From the NCBI RefSeq assembly GCF_051106095.1, contig NC_135783.1:61049947-61113946 (forward strand): a DNA stretch of 64,000 bases, written 5' to 3'. This document shows positions 1 through 11,128 of the stretch, one piece after another. Under the pieces are notes generated by a model. The model was not told the origin of the DNA, did not search any database, and was given only the letters and a program-made list of their open reading frames with translations. This stretch comes from Pogona vitticeps. Taxonomy: Eukaryota > Chordata > Lepidosauria > Squamata > Agamidae. The stretch's first letter is position 1. Each line of letters starts with the position of its first letter. Made by a program: the position numbers and the translations under genes.

Positions 1-189
1 GTTTTTATTTTAAACTTGTTAATCTTCACAAATACTAAAGAGTTTTTTTGCGATATGCTAAAGATAAGCAACCGATCAACTTTAGTCAAAAAGCTATAAA
101 TGGTTTTGATGTTCAAAACTGTCCGCGGGCCGGACAGGAGCAGCTCGCGGGCCGTATGTGGCCCTCGAGCCGCACTTTGCCCAGGTCTG
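1..189 (-). mobile_element. hAT-type DNA transposon, terminal part
   Basis: On the minus strand the segment begins CAGACCTGGGCAAAGTGCGG and then gives alternating 'gcggccc/gggcc' motifs. This is the usual look of one class of hAT termini (CAG-starting terminal inverted repeat, GC-rich subterminal region). The other end lies outside the window, so no target duplication can be tested. The element is non-coding in the visible part. The assignment rests on pattern recognition only. Confidence 0.5.
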
Positions 190-591
190 CATTAAAGTGT
201 AATAGTCTTTAAGTTGACACATAATTTGGTCTTGTTTTGTTTCTTTGGATTTTGCCTATATGCTTGTAGAAACTAATGTGGCTACCTTTTCTAAAACTAC
301 AATTCTGGGATCAGTTATGTTAACTAAGAGCTAGTACCATTCATATGGGGGGGGGACTTGAAATATTTTACCCCATAATTGCCACTCTAAATTGTCCACT
401 TGAGTAAAAGACACAAGTATTACTTCACGTTTTCAGAGGATTTGAGAGATAAAAGTGCAGCATCACTGAATAATAGCTATAATGAAAAGGTTGACAAAAA
501 CCACCACCATCAAAACCATCACCTTGACATTACTTTCTACTGGGGCAGTAATATAGAAACCTCTTATCAACTATAACTACGTAGTGGTTTT
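190..591. other. intergenic, nothing recognised
   Basis: AT-rich single-copy-looking sequence with a short G run near 347. I see no coding frame, RNA gene or repeat. Confidence 0.5.
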
Positions 592-775
592 GTTCTATGC
601 TGTCAGGTTGGAACTGACTTGCAGTGAGCCTAATAGGGCTTTCAAGGTAAGTGAGATATTTAAGGAGTGGCTTTACCAATTCTACCCACCAGAGATTTTC
701 CATGGCAGATTCAGATTCAGGCCTCCTGAAACCAAGCCCATTACTCTGTCCACTACACCACACTGCAGTGGTTAG
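592..775 (-). mobile_element. tRNA-derived SINE (Sauria-type), reversed
   Basis: Read on the minus strand it starts with a tRNA-like head (A-box-like 'gtggtgtagtggacagagta', then a degenerate B box). It ends in 'aagtcagttccaacctgacagca', the BovB-like tail shared by Sauria-type SINEs. Open frames called across it are not genes. The sequence is clearly diverged, so an old copy is likely. Other copies of related SINEs lie at 18358, 39660, 43655, 50112 and 57169. Confidence 0.65.
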
Positions 776-2075
776 AACTTAGAACAACTTTATAATACAT
801 TACAGTAAATAATCTGCTCCAACTACTGTATATACTTACTCTGAGATTTCATCTCCAGGACAGGATTTATGTAATCACTGATATCATTCAATAAGTATCT
901 GTACAGGATCTAGTGCAATAGAAATAGTAAACACTAGAATAGTAACAGTAGTTTTTTACCTAAATAAATCAACAAAAGGAAATGTGTTTGTCTGCATGGT
1001 TCTGCTACTCTGAAAGCTTTCCTCTTTATTTGTTTTATTTTTTTAAAAAATCCTAAAGGCAAAGACCCAAACTTTTGGCCTGCAGCTTGAGCATTTAATA
1101 ACCAAATAAAACAAACACAACGATTATTGGAAGGGAAGTCTGTATGACCATACAGAGCTGGTAATAACAGTTATGTGATGACTTCAAAGGCATGGAGAGA
1201 AATTGAATTTTGAATTACTTCTAAGCTCTTTTGCCATTTTAAGTCCAATATTGATTGCTAGCTGAAAGGATTAACTGTGCCTGTTCAAATATTCTCCCCC
1301 TCCGCCCCAATCTTTCATTCTTTTTGTTCCTCTCACCATATTTCACAAACCAAGTACTTCTTAGGACATATCTCAGAAGGCATCTTACCTTGTATGAACC
1401 CCCTTAATCACTTTCATCCGCAGATAAATCAACTCAGCTTTTGCTGATAGACTGTGAGGGAACTGAAGTTAACGGCATACTTAGAGGGAACAATTTTAGT
1501 TCTTTTTTTTAAAGTAAATGTGAGAAAATAAAAATATTTTAAAGGATCCTTCTTTCTAATAACAATTTGCAGCTTTTGTTTACCCAAGATAACACTTTCA
1601 TCAGTATCCAGAAGAGCTCCACAGTGGAAAACAAAGATCCAACTAGCCTTGGAATGTTACAGAGCTGACATTTTCCCTGCCATTTATGCCATTGTTTTCA
1701 CATGGAAATTTAATTTTAAAAACAGGATTCCTTTCAACTAAATGGTAGTGATTACTACGGAAACAGCAAAAAAAGACCAGTCTGTGTTGTCAGATTATAA
1801 ACCCCTAAGAATTCCACAAAGGTCACTATATCATCTTTTTTAAATAACAAAAAAAGAAGGGAATCATCTATCTCCTTAAACTGCAATGAAAGTGATCATT
1901 CTATGTATAAGTGCCAGTCCTGAACTATGGGCACACAAACATGAAGGAGCCAGGACTTGAGGGCAGGGGCAGGACTTGAGATAGTTGTGACATGCATCCC
2001 CATCCTCAGGAGCACCATTCTGGTGGTAGGATGAAGTAAAACCACACATCTTTTTACATATATGAGATTAGTGCT
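776..2075. other. intergenic, nothing recognised
   Basis: No plausible exon, RNA gene or classifiable repeat is visible. The stretch is AT-rich with scattered short homopolymers. It could hold conserved non-coding elements, but that cannot be judged from one sequence. Confidence 0.4.
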
Positions 2076-2472
2076 TGTCACGATCCCACAACGTGGCCCC
2101 CGATTGTTTCACCAAACTAAGAACTCACGCTACGTGTCTTTCAGCTGCCACCAGTTGATTACATCAACATTGTTTATTATTAATCACAAAGGTCCAGGCA
2201 ATGTGTCATTTTAAAAGAACCAAACAGGAATTGTTGATTGTTACAGATGACGATAGTTCAAGCAATGTTGTTAACTCTTAACATCCTCCTTCATCCACTC
2301 TCAACCACCACTCCCTCACCCAAACTCCAAAACTCTCTAAACTCTCAATCTCCCTGACTAAACTCCCCCTTCTCCTGCTGCGTCTCTTATATCTCATCAC
2401 TCCGCCCCTCCATCACTCCCATTGGTCTATGCAGATATCACAGTAATATTCATGACCAGGGTGGATGCCACA
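2076..2472 (-). mobile_element. solo LTR fossil (LTR retroelement)
   Basis: On the minus strand the segment runs from TGTGGCATCC to ATCGTGACA, the TG...CA ends expected of an LTR. It contains a CCAAT-like box ('ccaatgggag') followed by a TATA-like 'gatataagag' and an AATAAA-like stretch downstream. The 5-base flanks (gtgct / gtgcg) match at four of five positions, consistent with a target duplication. Related copies lie at 55333-55765 and about 56690-56812, and a more distant one at 18979-19433. No internal region is attached. Ty3/Gypsy-type kinship is likely, but an endogenous-retrovirus origin is not excluded. Confidence 0.6.
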
Positions 2473-3804
2473 GTGCGATATCACCTTATCACTTTATTAC
2501 TGGTATTGATATACCAGTTAAATGCTAGAGCACCTCTGGACAAGAAACATATTTTTCAAATTGCAAAAATCACCAGAAACAACTCAAACAAAATTAAAGA
2601 TATTCCCGTACAAAAATATGCAATTCCTGTACATGTTAAAAAGTATGCTGCCACCTTTTTTGGAACACTGTACAACCCTTTCAAAACCAAGTGGCTGGAC
2701 AGTGAGCCATGAAAGCATCAGCAGAGGTCATGTCAGTTCACACAGTCTGATGCCTGAACAGCTTCCTAAGAGCACTATAGAAATTTATAGACCTCTAGGG
2801 AAAAACAAAATCAGAAGCCTGTGTTTTTAACAGCTGCTGGTTATCCCATTTGGAGTTAATTCCAGAATGAAATCAGACAACCATTTTTAATCATACCAAA
2901 ATTCATCTGGGCATCAAGGTATAAATCTTTTTTCATTGCTGCAATGATTCCAAGCAACATCAGCTTGTCCGATTCAACAAGCTTTATTTATCTCCATTGT
3001 TTCTATGTTCCATATGCACAAAAATACCTCAAAGTAGTTCAAAACATCCTAAAATCTTGTAGCTATGGAAAACTGTGGGCACAGATGCTTAAACATATAT
3101 GAAAGCTAAACTTAAGTTGCAGTCAGATATTTTAAGCTGTAATTCAATGCCCCCCTATATTTCTATTTCTTTCAGATGTTTACATTTGCCTTCAAATGTA
3201 AACAACTGAATTTTGCTAGTATAGTAACTTACTGGAGCTCACTATATGGTAAAAAAAAAAATGGAAATTTCTATTGCTTTTCCTGGGATGACAAAATATG
3301 ACTTCCATAAAGTACAGGTGAGGCAAATAATGGATATAGCAGGTAAGAACTCTAGTTTTCACCAACAGATGGGTTCATCTGCCAGGGAAGCAGATTGCAC
3401 TGGGTGTAAGTAAGCTCCTTGGGTCTGACTTTACCAGGTAGACAAAATGCTATGGGCTAAAAATGCTGATGGACTAACTCACTGAGGTATCAAGTACTCT
3501 GTTCTCTCCTCAGGACTCTTAAGAGGGTTATTTCAACCCCCCCCCCCACACCCTTTGTTTATGTTTATTCTCACCTGTCAACCATGAAGGAGATTCTTTT
3601 GCAAGCCAATGTTACTGTACAATGATCTTGCTTCCAGACTTGGCTGGAGAGCTGGCTGATTGTCTTACAGGGACTTTTACAGCCATTGAAACAACATTTT
3701 AAAAGCACAATGTACATTTTCAGGGCTGCTTTTTATTTTACAGACCCTTAATTATTTTAACACATTATGCATATAAAATTTCACATCTTGACAGATGGAG
3801 CATA
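2473..3804. other. intergenic, nothing recognised
   Basis: Mostly AT-rich unique-looking sequence with short A and C runs (about 3251 and 3539). The short open frames at 2422-2830 lack any recognisable domain and partly overlap the LTR fossil, so they are not called. Confidence 0.4.
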
Positions 3805-4000
3805 GGAAGGAAGGAAGGAAGGAAGGAAGGAAGGAAGGAAGGAAGGAAGGAAGGAAGGAAGGAAGGAAGGAAGGAAGGAAGGAAGGAAGGAAGGAAGGAA
3901 GGAAGGAAGGAAGGAAGGAAGGAAGGAAGGAAGGAAGGAAGGAAGGAAGGACGGACGGACGGAAGGAAGGAAGGAAGGACGGACGGACGGACGGACGGAC
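3805..4000 (+). repeat. (GGAA)n microsatellite with GGAC blocks
   Basis: About 49 tandem four-base units. A pure GGAA run extends to 3948, followed by three GGAC units (3949-3960), four GGAA (3961-3976) and six GGAC (3977-4000). The same A-to-C variant occurs in two blocks at one end, the usual signature of a point variant spread by slippage. Both frames give low-complexity peptides, which are not genes. GGAA is the core recognised by ETS-family factors, so long arrays can act as binding platforms; that role is unproven here. Confidence 0.95.
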
Positions 4001-4674
4001 TATGAGCTGAAATGTGAATTGCATTGCATCAAGGATGAACACTGAACTCCCAAATCAATCTGCAGGCCCTGTGTGATCACTGACTATGGATTCAACCATA
4101 ATCCAGGCTGTGAATGAAAGCTACTCAGCTTGCCAGTGTAGTCACAGCCTAAGTCTCAAAGTATATAATACATTTAGCACATTTGTAAGTTGACTGTTTA
4201 GCTGTGAAGAGCTGAAGGAATGACATCCCTGGAAGGAAAACTTGCCAATGATTTCTAGTGATGTGCTAACCGTCTTGTACAGTTTGACTCAAAGTCTGAA
4301 ACTAAGCAGTTCTTCAAAGAGGGTTTTATGAAGGATGCAGGCAGATTGATAGGAAATCTGGAAACCTAGTAGAGGATGAAGTCAGCTAATGTTGAGCAAG
4401 CCTTGCAGTAAGTTGCCAGGGTGATGATTGTAACTGAGGCAATAGGTCTGTCTCTGGTCTGGTTGTATTTATAGGTAAGCACAGGGCTGGCCTGTCATGA
4501 GACAGACAGAGGCACTTGCCTGAGACAGCAAGATGGAAGACTAGGAGAGTTAGCAAGATGTTTGAGGACAGAACTGTGGGCGCCACATGGCCTGCCACAT
4601 ATTTCCTAAATTAGCCTGTTGGTCTCATGTGTGATGGAGGATGTCATGTCACTCATAAGGAAATGAGATGGAAT
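4001..4674. other. intergenic, nothing recognised
   Basis: No gene or recognisable repeat is visible. Minus-strand short frames have no domain signal. Confidence 0.4.
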
Positions 4675-4770
4675 GGTTGTTGTGGGTTTTTCGGGCTCTA
4701 TGGCCGTGTTCTGAAGGCTGTTCTTCCTAACGTTTCGCTAGTCTCTGTGGCCAGCATCTTCAGAGGACAG
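4675..4770 (-). mobile_element. Penelope-like retroelement terminal fragment
   Basis: The segment beginning 'ggttgttgtgggtttttcgg' and ending near 'cagaggacag' is a widely dispersed squamate repeat end. I assign it to Penelope-like elements because its minus strand carries a hammerhead ribozyme core (separate entry), a feature known from the terminal repeats of that class. A 25-bp piece of the same end recurs at 46408-46432. No GIY-YIG or reverse transcriptase coding is visible nearby, so the copy is truncated. Confidence 0.6.
4725..4767 (-). ncRNA. minimal type-I hammerhead ribozyme core
   Basis: Read on the minus strand, stem I 5' strand TCCT is followed by the CTGAAGA box, one extra T, then stem II (GCTGG pairing with CTAGC, one G-U pair, loop CCACAGAGA). 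Next comes GAAA, then CGT, which with the last A of GAAA forms the palindrome ACGT. That gives a 2-bp stem III with no loop. The putative cleavage triplet is GTT, just before position 4728, and AGGA follows to close stem I with TCCT. All conserved core bases of the hammerhead (C-U-G-A-N-G-A and G-A-A-A, NUH site) are present. Known biology: Penelope-like elements carry such short-stem-III hammerheads, thought to act as dimers. The extra base before stem II is unusual for textbook hammerheads. Confidence 0.72.
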
Positions 4771-6688
4771 CATGGAACCATCAGTCTGCTTCTGGGAGCA
4801 GCAGTGGAGTACCACCTTGTCCTTTTCTCAGGGAGCAAGTGCTTTCCCATAGCCCTGAATACTAGCAACATTTAATTCAACACATGGGTTTCTACAAAGT
4901 CCTGTATAAAAGGTAAAGATGTGTGCATTCGAGTCTTTGGACTGAATGGACGGAGCCATTTTGCTGACTGAGGCAAAGCAGTAAATGGTGACCCAACTCA
5001 GCCATGTCAAGGCACATCACACCCCAAGCTGGCTGCTCCTGATGCAGATGATGTCTCTAGCACCTCCTCTCAACACTCCTTCACTTCCCTGGTAGTAAAA
5101 ATAGAGTAAACGACACAGTATGCAACCAACAATTTGGTGCCTCAAGTCTGTTGCCAGAGGAGGCCCCCTCACCTCATTCTGCCTGATGGTAAAGCTGCCT
5201 GCCTGGAAGAGATGCTGTTGCTACGGTTCCTTGAATAGCATGCAAAAATTCAACAGGGACAACTTTCTTCACATCATATACCCATTATAGAAGCTGCATC
5301 TCTCTTAAATGGCTGTTTTGTTGTCATTAAAAACACTTTTTTTGGTTCCGAACAAGGGTGACCTTTCTCAAAGCAGTAACTTCCTGTATCTTGCAGCCTG
5401 AGTCCCTCTCTGGATTGCCTAGGTATTTCTTTGGCCCTAGAGCCAGATAAGACCTGGGAAGATTTCCATCCACATGCTTCCTTGAATGCCTGAAATATGG
5501 CATTTTGGTGGATTTTAATCAGCCCAATACATCTTTCTATTGGGTTATACCCTCTGGCACATTAGGGAGACAAAAGCACAGTGGTTGATAAATTAGTTTG
5601 ATTAGAAAGCAGTGCCAAACCTAGGAAGCACTGGAAAGCAATCCATAAAAGCTGGTAGAAAATCTAGGTCTGCAGTTCAACGGTATCAGACTCTGGCCAT
5701 TTTTGTTCTATGTCACAATGGAAACATTGTTGAAAGGCTTGTATGTAAAGTGTAAGCTTTAGGAAGTGTCCCTTCCTCCTTGCTTGTCTCTTTGAATGCA
5801 AAGAAACCATAGAAACAGAAGGGGGAGGAATAGCAAGGATGGCAGAGACAAGATAAGCTTTCAGTCCTCTGCCAACTTTACATCAATTCAGCTATTATTA
5901 TTTTTTAGCACATCATTTAAGCAAGTCTAAAAACATTCTCCCAAATTCATAGACTGCTTTTGAATCCATACTGCAGCTAAGTTAAGAATGTCTACATACA
6001 AAGTAGCATCCTAATTAACACCTTGATTTGGGTCTCCTTGCCCAATGGGAACTGGAAGGTGAACAGATCTGGAAAGAGCAGCCTATTGCTGATGGGCTTC
6101 AGAGGGTGTTTTGTGCTTTTCATAGCAGCACAAGCAGAAATTCACCTGGTGTGTTTTTTCTTAACAAGGAGATGCACCTGTTGAGTTCCTGTTGATGGCC
6201 CCTTTGAAGAAAGATCTTCAAGTCTTCTTCCCAATTCCTTTGGAAAGATGCGACATTCTGCATACAGTATATAAAGACCAAACTAAACATAACGTGAAAT
6301 ATATCATTAGAAAATGTGAAGGTTGTTGTTTTTTATTTTAAATCTATATACTCAGAGTGGGTGGGCATGCAAACTTCCGGTTTTTCCTTCTGCCAAATGA
6401 TTTGACTGACCATCCCCCCCCCCGCTAATTTTCACAACTGTTTCCTAATTCACACACACCAGATGGCAATAGAGCAGCTGTACGTACTATGCCTTTCAGT
6501 GTGTGAAGAGAGGATTTCACTTATATGTGCTTAGCAAGATTTCTGCTGAAAATTTGCAAGATCAGGGCAGATCTTAGAAAATTTCACTCTTTGAACTACG
6601 ACTCCCAGAATCTCCCAACTGGCAAGAGAAAAGAGAAGGAGAAATAACTGTCTGTTCTCTAGTCCTAATGCATGCCGATAGGAGGACT
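4771..6688. other. intergenic, nothing recognised
   Basis: No exon-like or RNA-like signal. A short fragment near 6593-6625 ('actacgactcccagaatctc') resembles the centre of the hAT foldback elements seen at 15702 and 57347, but is too short to assign. Confidence 0.4.
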
Positions 6689-7744
6689 GAATTCAAAGTG
6701 CCCTGACTCTCTGCTCAGTGCTTTTTCCCTCCCTTTTGTCTGTTGAAGCCTGTTTGCTGAAAGTCAGTCGTGTTTGTCGGTTTGCTAGGAGGACTGGCGT
6801 TGTTGTTCCTCAGCATCCACTGCCTAAGCCAGCTGCCTTGTCTGATGCTAGAGCTATGACCATCTGTCTAGTGGTGCCATGGCCATCCTCAACCAGGGGT
6901 CCCTTATGTTGATTTATTATCAGCCCCATTCATCTATGGCTCATGGTATGGTACCGTATAACCCTTATTTCTTCTTCTGGACCTCATTAACACAGGACAG
7001 TCGTAGGAACACAGGAACAGATGTGCCAGGCAGGCAAATGCAGAAACAGAAGTTTAATCTGACTTCTGCTGAGCTGCTATTGCAGATCATGGATTGTGTT
7101 TGCCTTGGTGGATGATATATTGGGCAGCCCCGCCTTAGTACTGCTGAGACCCTAATTTACCTGGCATTTTTTGAATGTTCTTTGATTCCACTTTACGTAC
7201 GTTTGTGGCAGATCCAGGTTAAACAAAAGTGGCCTGTCAATATCATCATGCACTGTTTGAGCTTCACACTCCACTCAAAAACATCTAACAAATCAATATC
7301 CTGCTTCTGTAGGACCGCAACAGCACAGGCAACCTAATCACTACAACAAACCAATCCATCCCCAGAGCACCCTTACCTGCACCTTTTAGAGTGCCTGTCA
7401 GGGGTTTCTATTATGGTGCAGGTAGGTGTGCTCTAGTTTGGTCCATTTCCAATGTATGCAATCCCTGGAAACAGACTGAAATTGAACCTTGCAGCTGTCA
7501 AGGCTGTTGGACTATTTGCAACCTTGCATGCTGCCTTTAGCAGATTTAGTTGGGAAGAGCATTTCTGGGTGGGGGGTTTGACTGTAAATCTATCCAGCAG
7601 TAACCATTGTTCCCTGCTGCCTATGAATTCAAAGAGTGTCCTGACTCTCTGCTCAGTGCTTTTCCCCCCTCTCCTTTGTCTGTTGGAAGCAGTGAGTCTG
7701 TTGAAGTCTGTTTGCTGAAAGTCAGGCATGTTTGTCAGTTTGCT
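6689..7744 (+). repeat. direct repeat pair, about 100 bp, 0.94 kb apart
   Basis: The segment 6689-6786 recurs at 7625-7744. Both begin 'gaattcaaag', share 'ctgactctctgctcagtgct', and end 'tgtttgtc(g/a)gtttgct'. The second copy carries an extra roughly 17-base partial duplication around 7681-7700. The 840 bp between them shows no coding potential that I recognise. The pair could be a local segmental duplication or the two ends of an unrecognised element. Confidence 0.6.
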
Positions 7745-8450
7745 GTTTGATCTGTTCAACTGTGCATAAATGAAATGTTTTTATTTTTTTCTACAAGTAA
7801 TGCTTCAGAGTGAATTATTAAGATTATCAGTGCCAATTTATGAGAAAAAGGAGTGGATTACTCTAGGGAACTTGAAGCTATGCTGACCTGTAAATCTTCT
7901 GCACAACTGGAGGGATTTTAACCAAAATTCAAAACTCTGCAACAAAAACTGGCAAGGTGCCTTCCACTGTCAGTTTTCAGTATCATGAAGTAACTTCCTA
8001 AAAGAGCCACATCAGAATATTGGCACATTGAACCCTTCCCCTGCTCATCTGCAAAGGTTCAGGGAAGTGATTCCCCCCCCCCCGCTAGACCATGGCTCAG
8101 GTGCTGAATCGCTTAAATTACATTTTTACAAATATTTTCTTTGCTCTTATGTAAAGTGGCAGTTGAAACTGTGGCTGCAGGCAGTTTCCCATCTAGGCAG
8201 TCCCTGTGCTTCAATATTAGGAACACTAGTTTTAAAATGTAATTCTTAAAAATAAAAACCACCCTCAGATTTATTAATGTGGGATGTCCTGCTTCTGTAT
8301 CCACGATTCAAAAAGCCAGAAAAATGCCCAATATTGTTGCAAAATATTGTGCCCTGCATTGCCAGCAGGAAAAATGACACCAAGCTTTACATAGCAAAGG
8401 GCAGCCTGAATGTTCACAACACCAATGGCAGCAGTCAAGATGGTCTACAG
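7745..8450. other. intergenic, nothing recognised
   Basis: AT-rich sequence with a C run near 8072. No gene or classified repeat is visible. Confidence 0.4.
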
Positions 8451-8799
8451 CAGTGGTCTCCAAGCTTTTCCCAACTGCAGTCCGGTTGGAAGGGGCATGG
8501 CATTCTTGGGCAGGGGGCGTGTTGCGCTCGCGAGCAGCGTGTTGTGCTCACAGGGGTGTCACACTTGCAGGGGCCATGTTGCATATGTGGGGGAGGTGTT
8601 GTACTCACACACATGTGCGTGGTATCGTCCTTGCAGGGGACATGTTGTGCTCACAGGGGGCAGAGTATGCTCATGCACGTGCAAGGGGTGTGCTTGCAGG
8701 GGTGGTGCTCACAGGGGGCAAGAGATCTGTGTCCACAGCCCGGTCCTGCCTAGGCTGCAGACTGCTGCTGGGTCATGGACCAGGGGTTGGGGACCCCTG
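8451..8799 (+). mobile_element. non-autonomous hAT element with 8-bp TSD
   Basis: The element starts CAGTGGTCTCCAAGC and ends GGTTGGGGACCCCTG, an imperfect terminal inverted repeat of about 15 bp. It is flanked on both sides by the perfect 8-bp duplication gtctacag (8443-8450 and 8800-8807), the hallmark of hAT integration. The interior holds a degenerate GT/GGGG-rich minisatellite built on a roughly 20-30-bp unit like 'gtgttgtgctcacagggg'. Long overlapping open frames through it are compositional artefacts. Family members also sit at 39951-40133 and 40326-40575. Confidence 0.85.
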
Positions 8800-8944
8800 G
8801 TCTACAGGGTAATCTCTTCTGCTCACTAGCATTCACAAAGTGGCAGCAAGCAAGGGAGAATCCCAGAAGCTGAGTCCTTTTTTCATCAGTCAGCTGCCAT
8901 TCACCCAAACACAAAGCTGTTGGCTGTTTTTTTACACATGTGAA

Positions 8945-9190
8945 TGGTAGTAAGCAACTAATATGAGACAGATTGTCTCAATAAAGGGAATCACAGCTGT
9001 TCGTTTGAAAGACCTGAGCAGAATGTATTAGAAAAAACAATGTTGCTAGGAAGACAGGAGGCAGTAGGAAAAGAGAACAACCTAATATGAGATCTGTTAG
9101 TTTGCAATGTCTGAGCAGAGCTGTTAAGGATATTAACTCATATAGCCACCCCCACATCAGAACCAAGTAACTTAATGACACATAGCATCT
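8945..9190 (+). mobile_element. RTE LINE 3' end, degraded
   Basis: The motif order 'atgctaggaag..aggaggcagtaggaaaagag..cctaatatgaga..gtttgcaatgtctgagcag' matches the C-terminal coding and 3' end of RTE-type LINEs, also seen at 18075-18310 and 41305-41460. The copy is rearranged or internally duplicated and has no intact frame. Confidence 0.5.
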
Positions 9191-9424
9191 TTGGAGTTCT
9201 TTTTTAATTACCAGGCAATTGTATAGTAAAAAGATGGATGGAATGTTGAGACTATGACAGAATATAGGTACCAAAGCTCTGCTAACATTGAGTAAGACCA
9301 TTCCTATCCACAAAGCAAAAAAACTGTAATTTTGTAGCGTAAATGTGGAAGCTTCTGAATATTTGTTCTATTTTAGAGTTACTGTTAGTTTTAATATCTC
9401 TGTTTCTATTTTTGTTTTCTATTT

Positions 9425-9512
9425 CATATATTGTAACCCACCCAGAGTAGTGCTGTGATACTAATTGGAGCGGGATACAAATTGAATGGATGAATGAATT
9501 AATAAATTAAAA
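9425..9512 (+). mobile_element. L2/CR1-group LINE or SINE 3' tail
   Basis: 'ttgtaacccacccagagtag' followed by 'gcgggatacaaattgaatgg' and an AT-rich tail is a diverged version of the common reptile LINE tail (compare 16540-16590 and 26178-26250). Only the tail is preserved. Confidence 0.5.
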
Positions 9513-10272
9513 AATATTAATTTTTAAATATATTTTAAAATATTTTTACAACCAGACACAGAGTCCCTTTGCCAGCACCAATGGCTGTTTGGCCAGGAAG
9601 AAGTTAAAAGTTCTCCTCCTGAGAGTCAGCTAATTGAGTCCTGACTGACAGGGTCAAAAGTTCAAACTGCCCCAGACCTGGAACTGATTTCCCCTTTGAA
9701 GACTTGTGTCAAGAGCAGCCTGGTCTCAGAAATCCTGAGAGAATGTTTACAGAAAGCACTCAGTGCTGGGATAAACACAGCTGCTCTGTGCTTTTGTAAT
9801 GCACAAATACTTTGAATTTCGCCTTACAAAACTGTATGCTAATTCTTTAGAGATACATGGCAAAATGTCACTTTCTGGAGGATTCAATTACTTCCTTTAA
9901 AACAAGTCTGCTTGTTTGCTTTTATTCCTTGCAAACATCTTCCTTCTTGCCACAAAGCCGCAACAATGTTTCTACTTTACAATGCTCTTGCTAGTAAGCC
10001 TGTTCTAAGCATTCTCAGTTTTAAAAACTAGTGGAAAAACTAGTGGAAAGGTCAATGCCTCTCCAGGTCTGAATATGGTAAACGAAAACATACATATATA
10101 AGAGGGCCATGCTTTGCCCAGGACTGGAGCTCTTTTGAACAAGAGAGATAGAACATGGAGAGCAGGATAACTTTAAAAGTTACTTTTTTTTGCACAACAA
10201 CTCCCAGAAGACACTAACCAAGATGGCCATTAACCATGCTGGTTGTGGAATACTCAACTCAGTAGTCCAAAC

Positions 10273-10363
<91 letters not shown>
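10273..10363 (+). repeat. (CAT)n microsatellite
   Basis: About 30 uninterrupted copies of a CAT/ATC trinucleotide. It abuts the antisense SINE at 10367, whose 3' or internal simple-sequence region may have seeded it. Poly-Met, poly-Ile and poly-His frames arise from it and are not genes. Confidence 0.97.
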
Positions 10364-10366
10364 TCA

Positions 10367-10500
10367 GAACTGCAGAAAGCAAAGTTTGCTGCTTATATAC
10401 CACCCCTGTAGTGCTTAAAGCACTCTCTGGGCAGTTTACAAGTTAATTATGCAGGCTACACATTGACCCCCACCAAAAAAGCTGCTGTTCGGAGCCAGCA
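10367..10500 (-). mobile_element. tRNA-SINE 3' portion, reversed
   Basis: The minus strand reads 'aaactgcccagagagtgctt..actacaggggtggtatataag', the tail of the same SINE family found on the + strand at 52393-52612. The tRNA head is missing or too diverged to see. Confidence 0.6.
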
Positions 10501-11128
10501 CATCAGGTTAGGCAGTGGTCATTAACTGCAGTGACTGGCCAGATAAGGGGAACAGGGTGATTTTCCCAGTGGCTACTTGATTTTTTCACAGGTAATTTGT
10601 GGTTAAATATTTCAGGTAAGATGTCGACTTCAATTCACAATACCTTTCAAAAATGTGCTCACAGGGAAAGTTTACCCTGAGGTCATAGCAGAGGCCTCTG
10701 GCAGAGCAGTGGAAAAATCATCCTGACACCACAGCTGCTAGACCCAAACCTGAACACATGGATAAACAAAGAGGACAACAACAGAGCCTCATCCTTGCAC
10801 GCAAGGCACACGATTGTGCTGAGAGCTGGTGTGGCATCACAGAACGTGCCCAACGTGAACTCGAAGAAGAGCTTGGAAAAGTTACTTTTAAAAATTAACA
10901 CTCCCAGAATCCCTGGCGGAAAAATTCTGGGAGTTTTAATTAGGTTTTTGTTTAGTAAATAATTAGTTAGCTTGTTGTTGTTTAAATAATTTTTCCTGAG
11001 CTCTGGCTAAACATTCTTGATTGAATCCAATTCAACCAAGTAGTTACTGGACAGTTTGAGTATCGAAATCAGGGATGTGTAGCCCATGGAGGACATAACA
11101 GCTCCCTACTGTTTAAACCACTGACGTG

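Noticed and set aside
3805-4000. Regular short-spaced repeats suggestive of an array system
   Set aside because: Simple tetranucleotide slippage in a vertebrate genome; no spacers, so not a CRISPR-like array.
3752-4042. 96-codon minus frame rich in Leu-Pro-Ser-Phe
   Set aside because: Translation of the GGAA microsatellite.
8277-8829. Three overlapping frames of 119-158 codons
   Set aside because: They run through a non-coding hAT element with a GT-rich minisatellite and cross its boundaries.
10180-10446. Open frames of poly-Met, poly-Ile and poly-His
   Set aside because: All come from the CAT trinucleotide array; no promoter or splice context.
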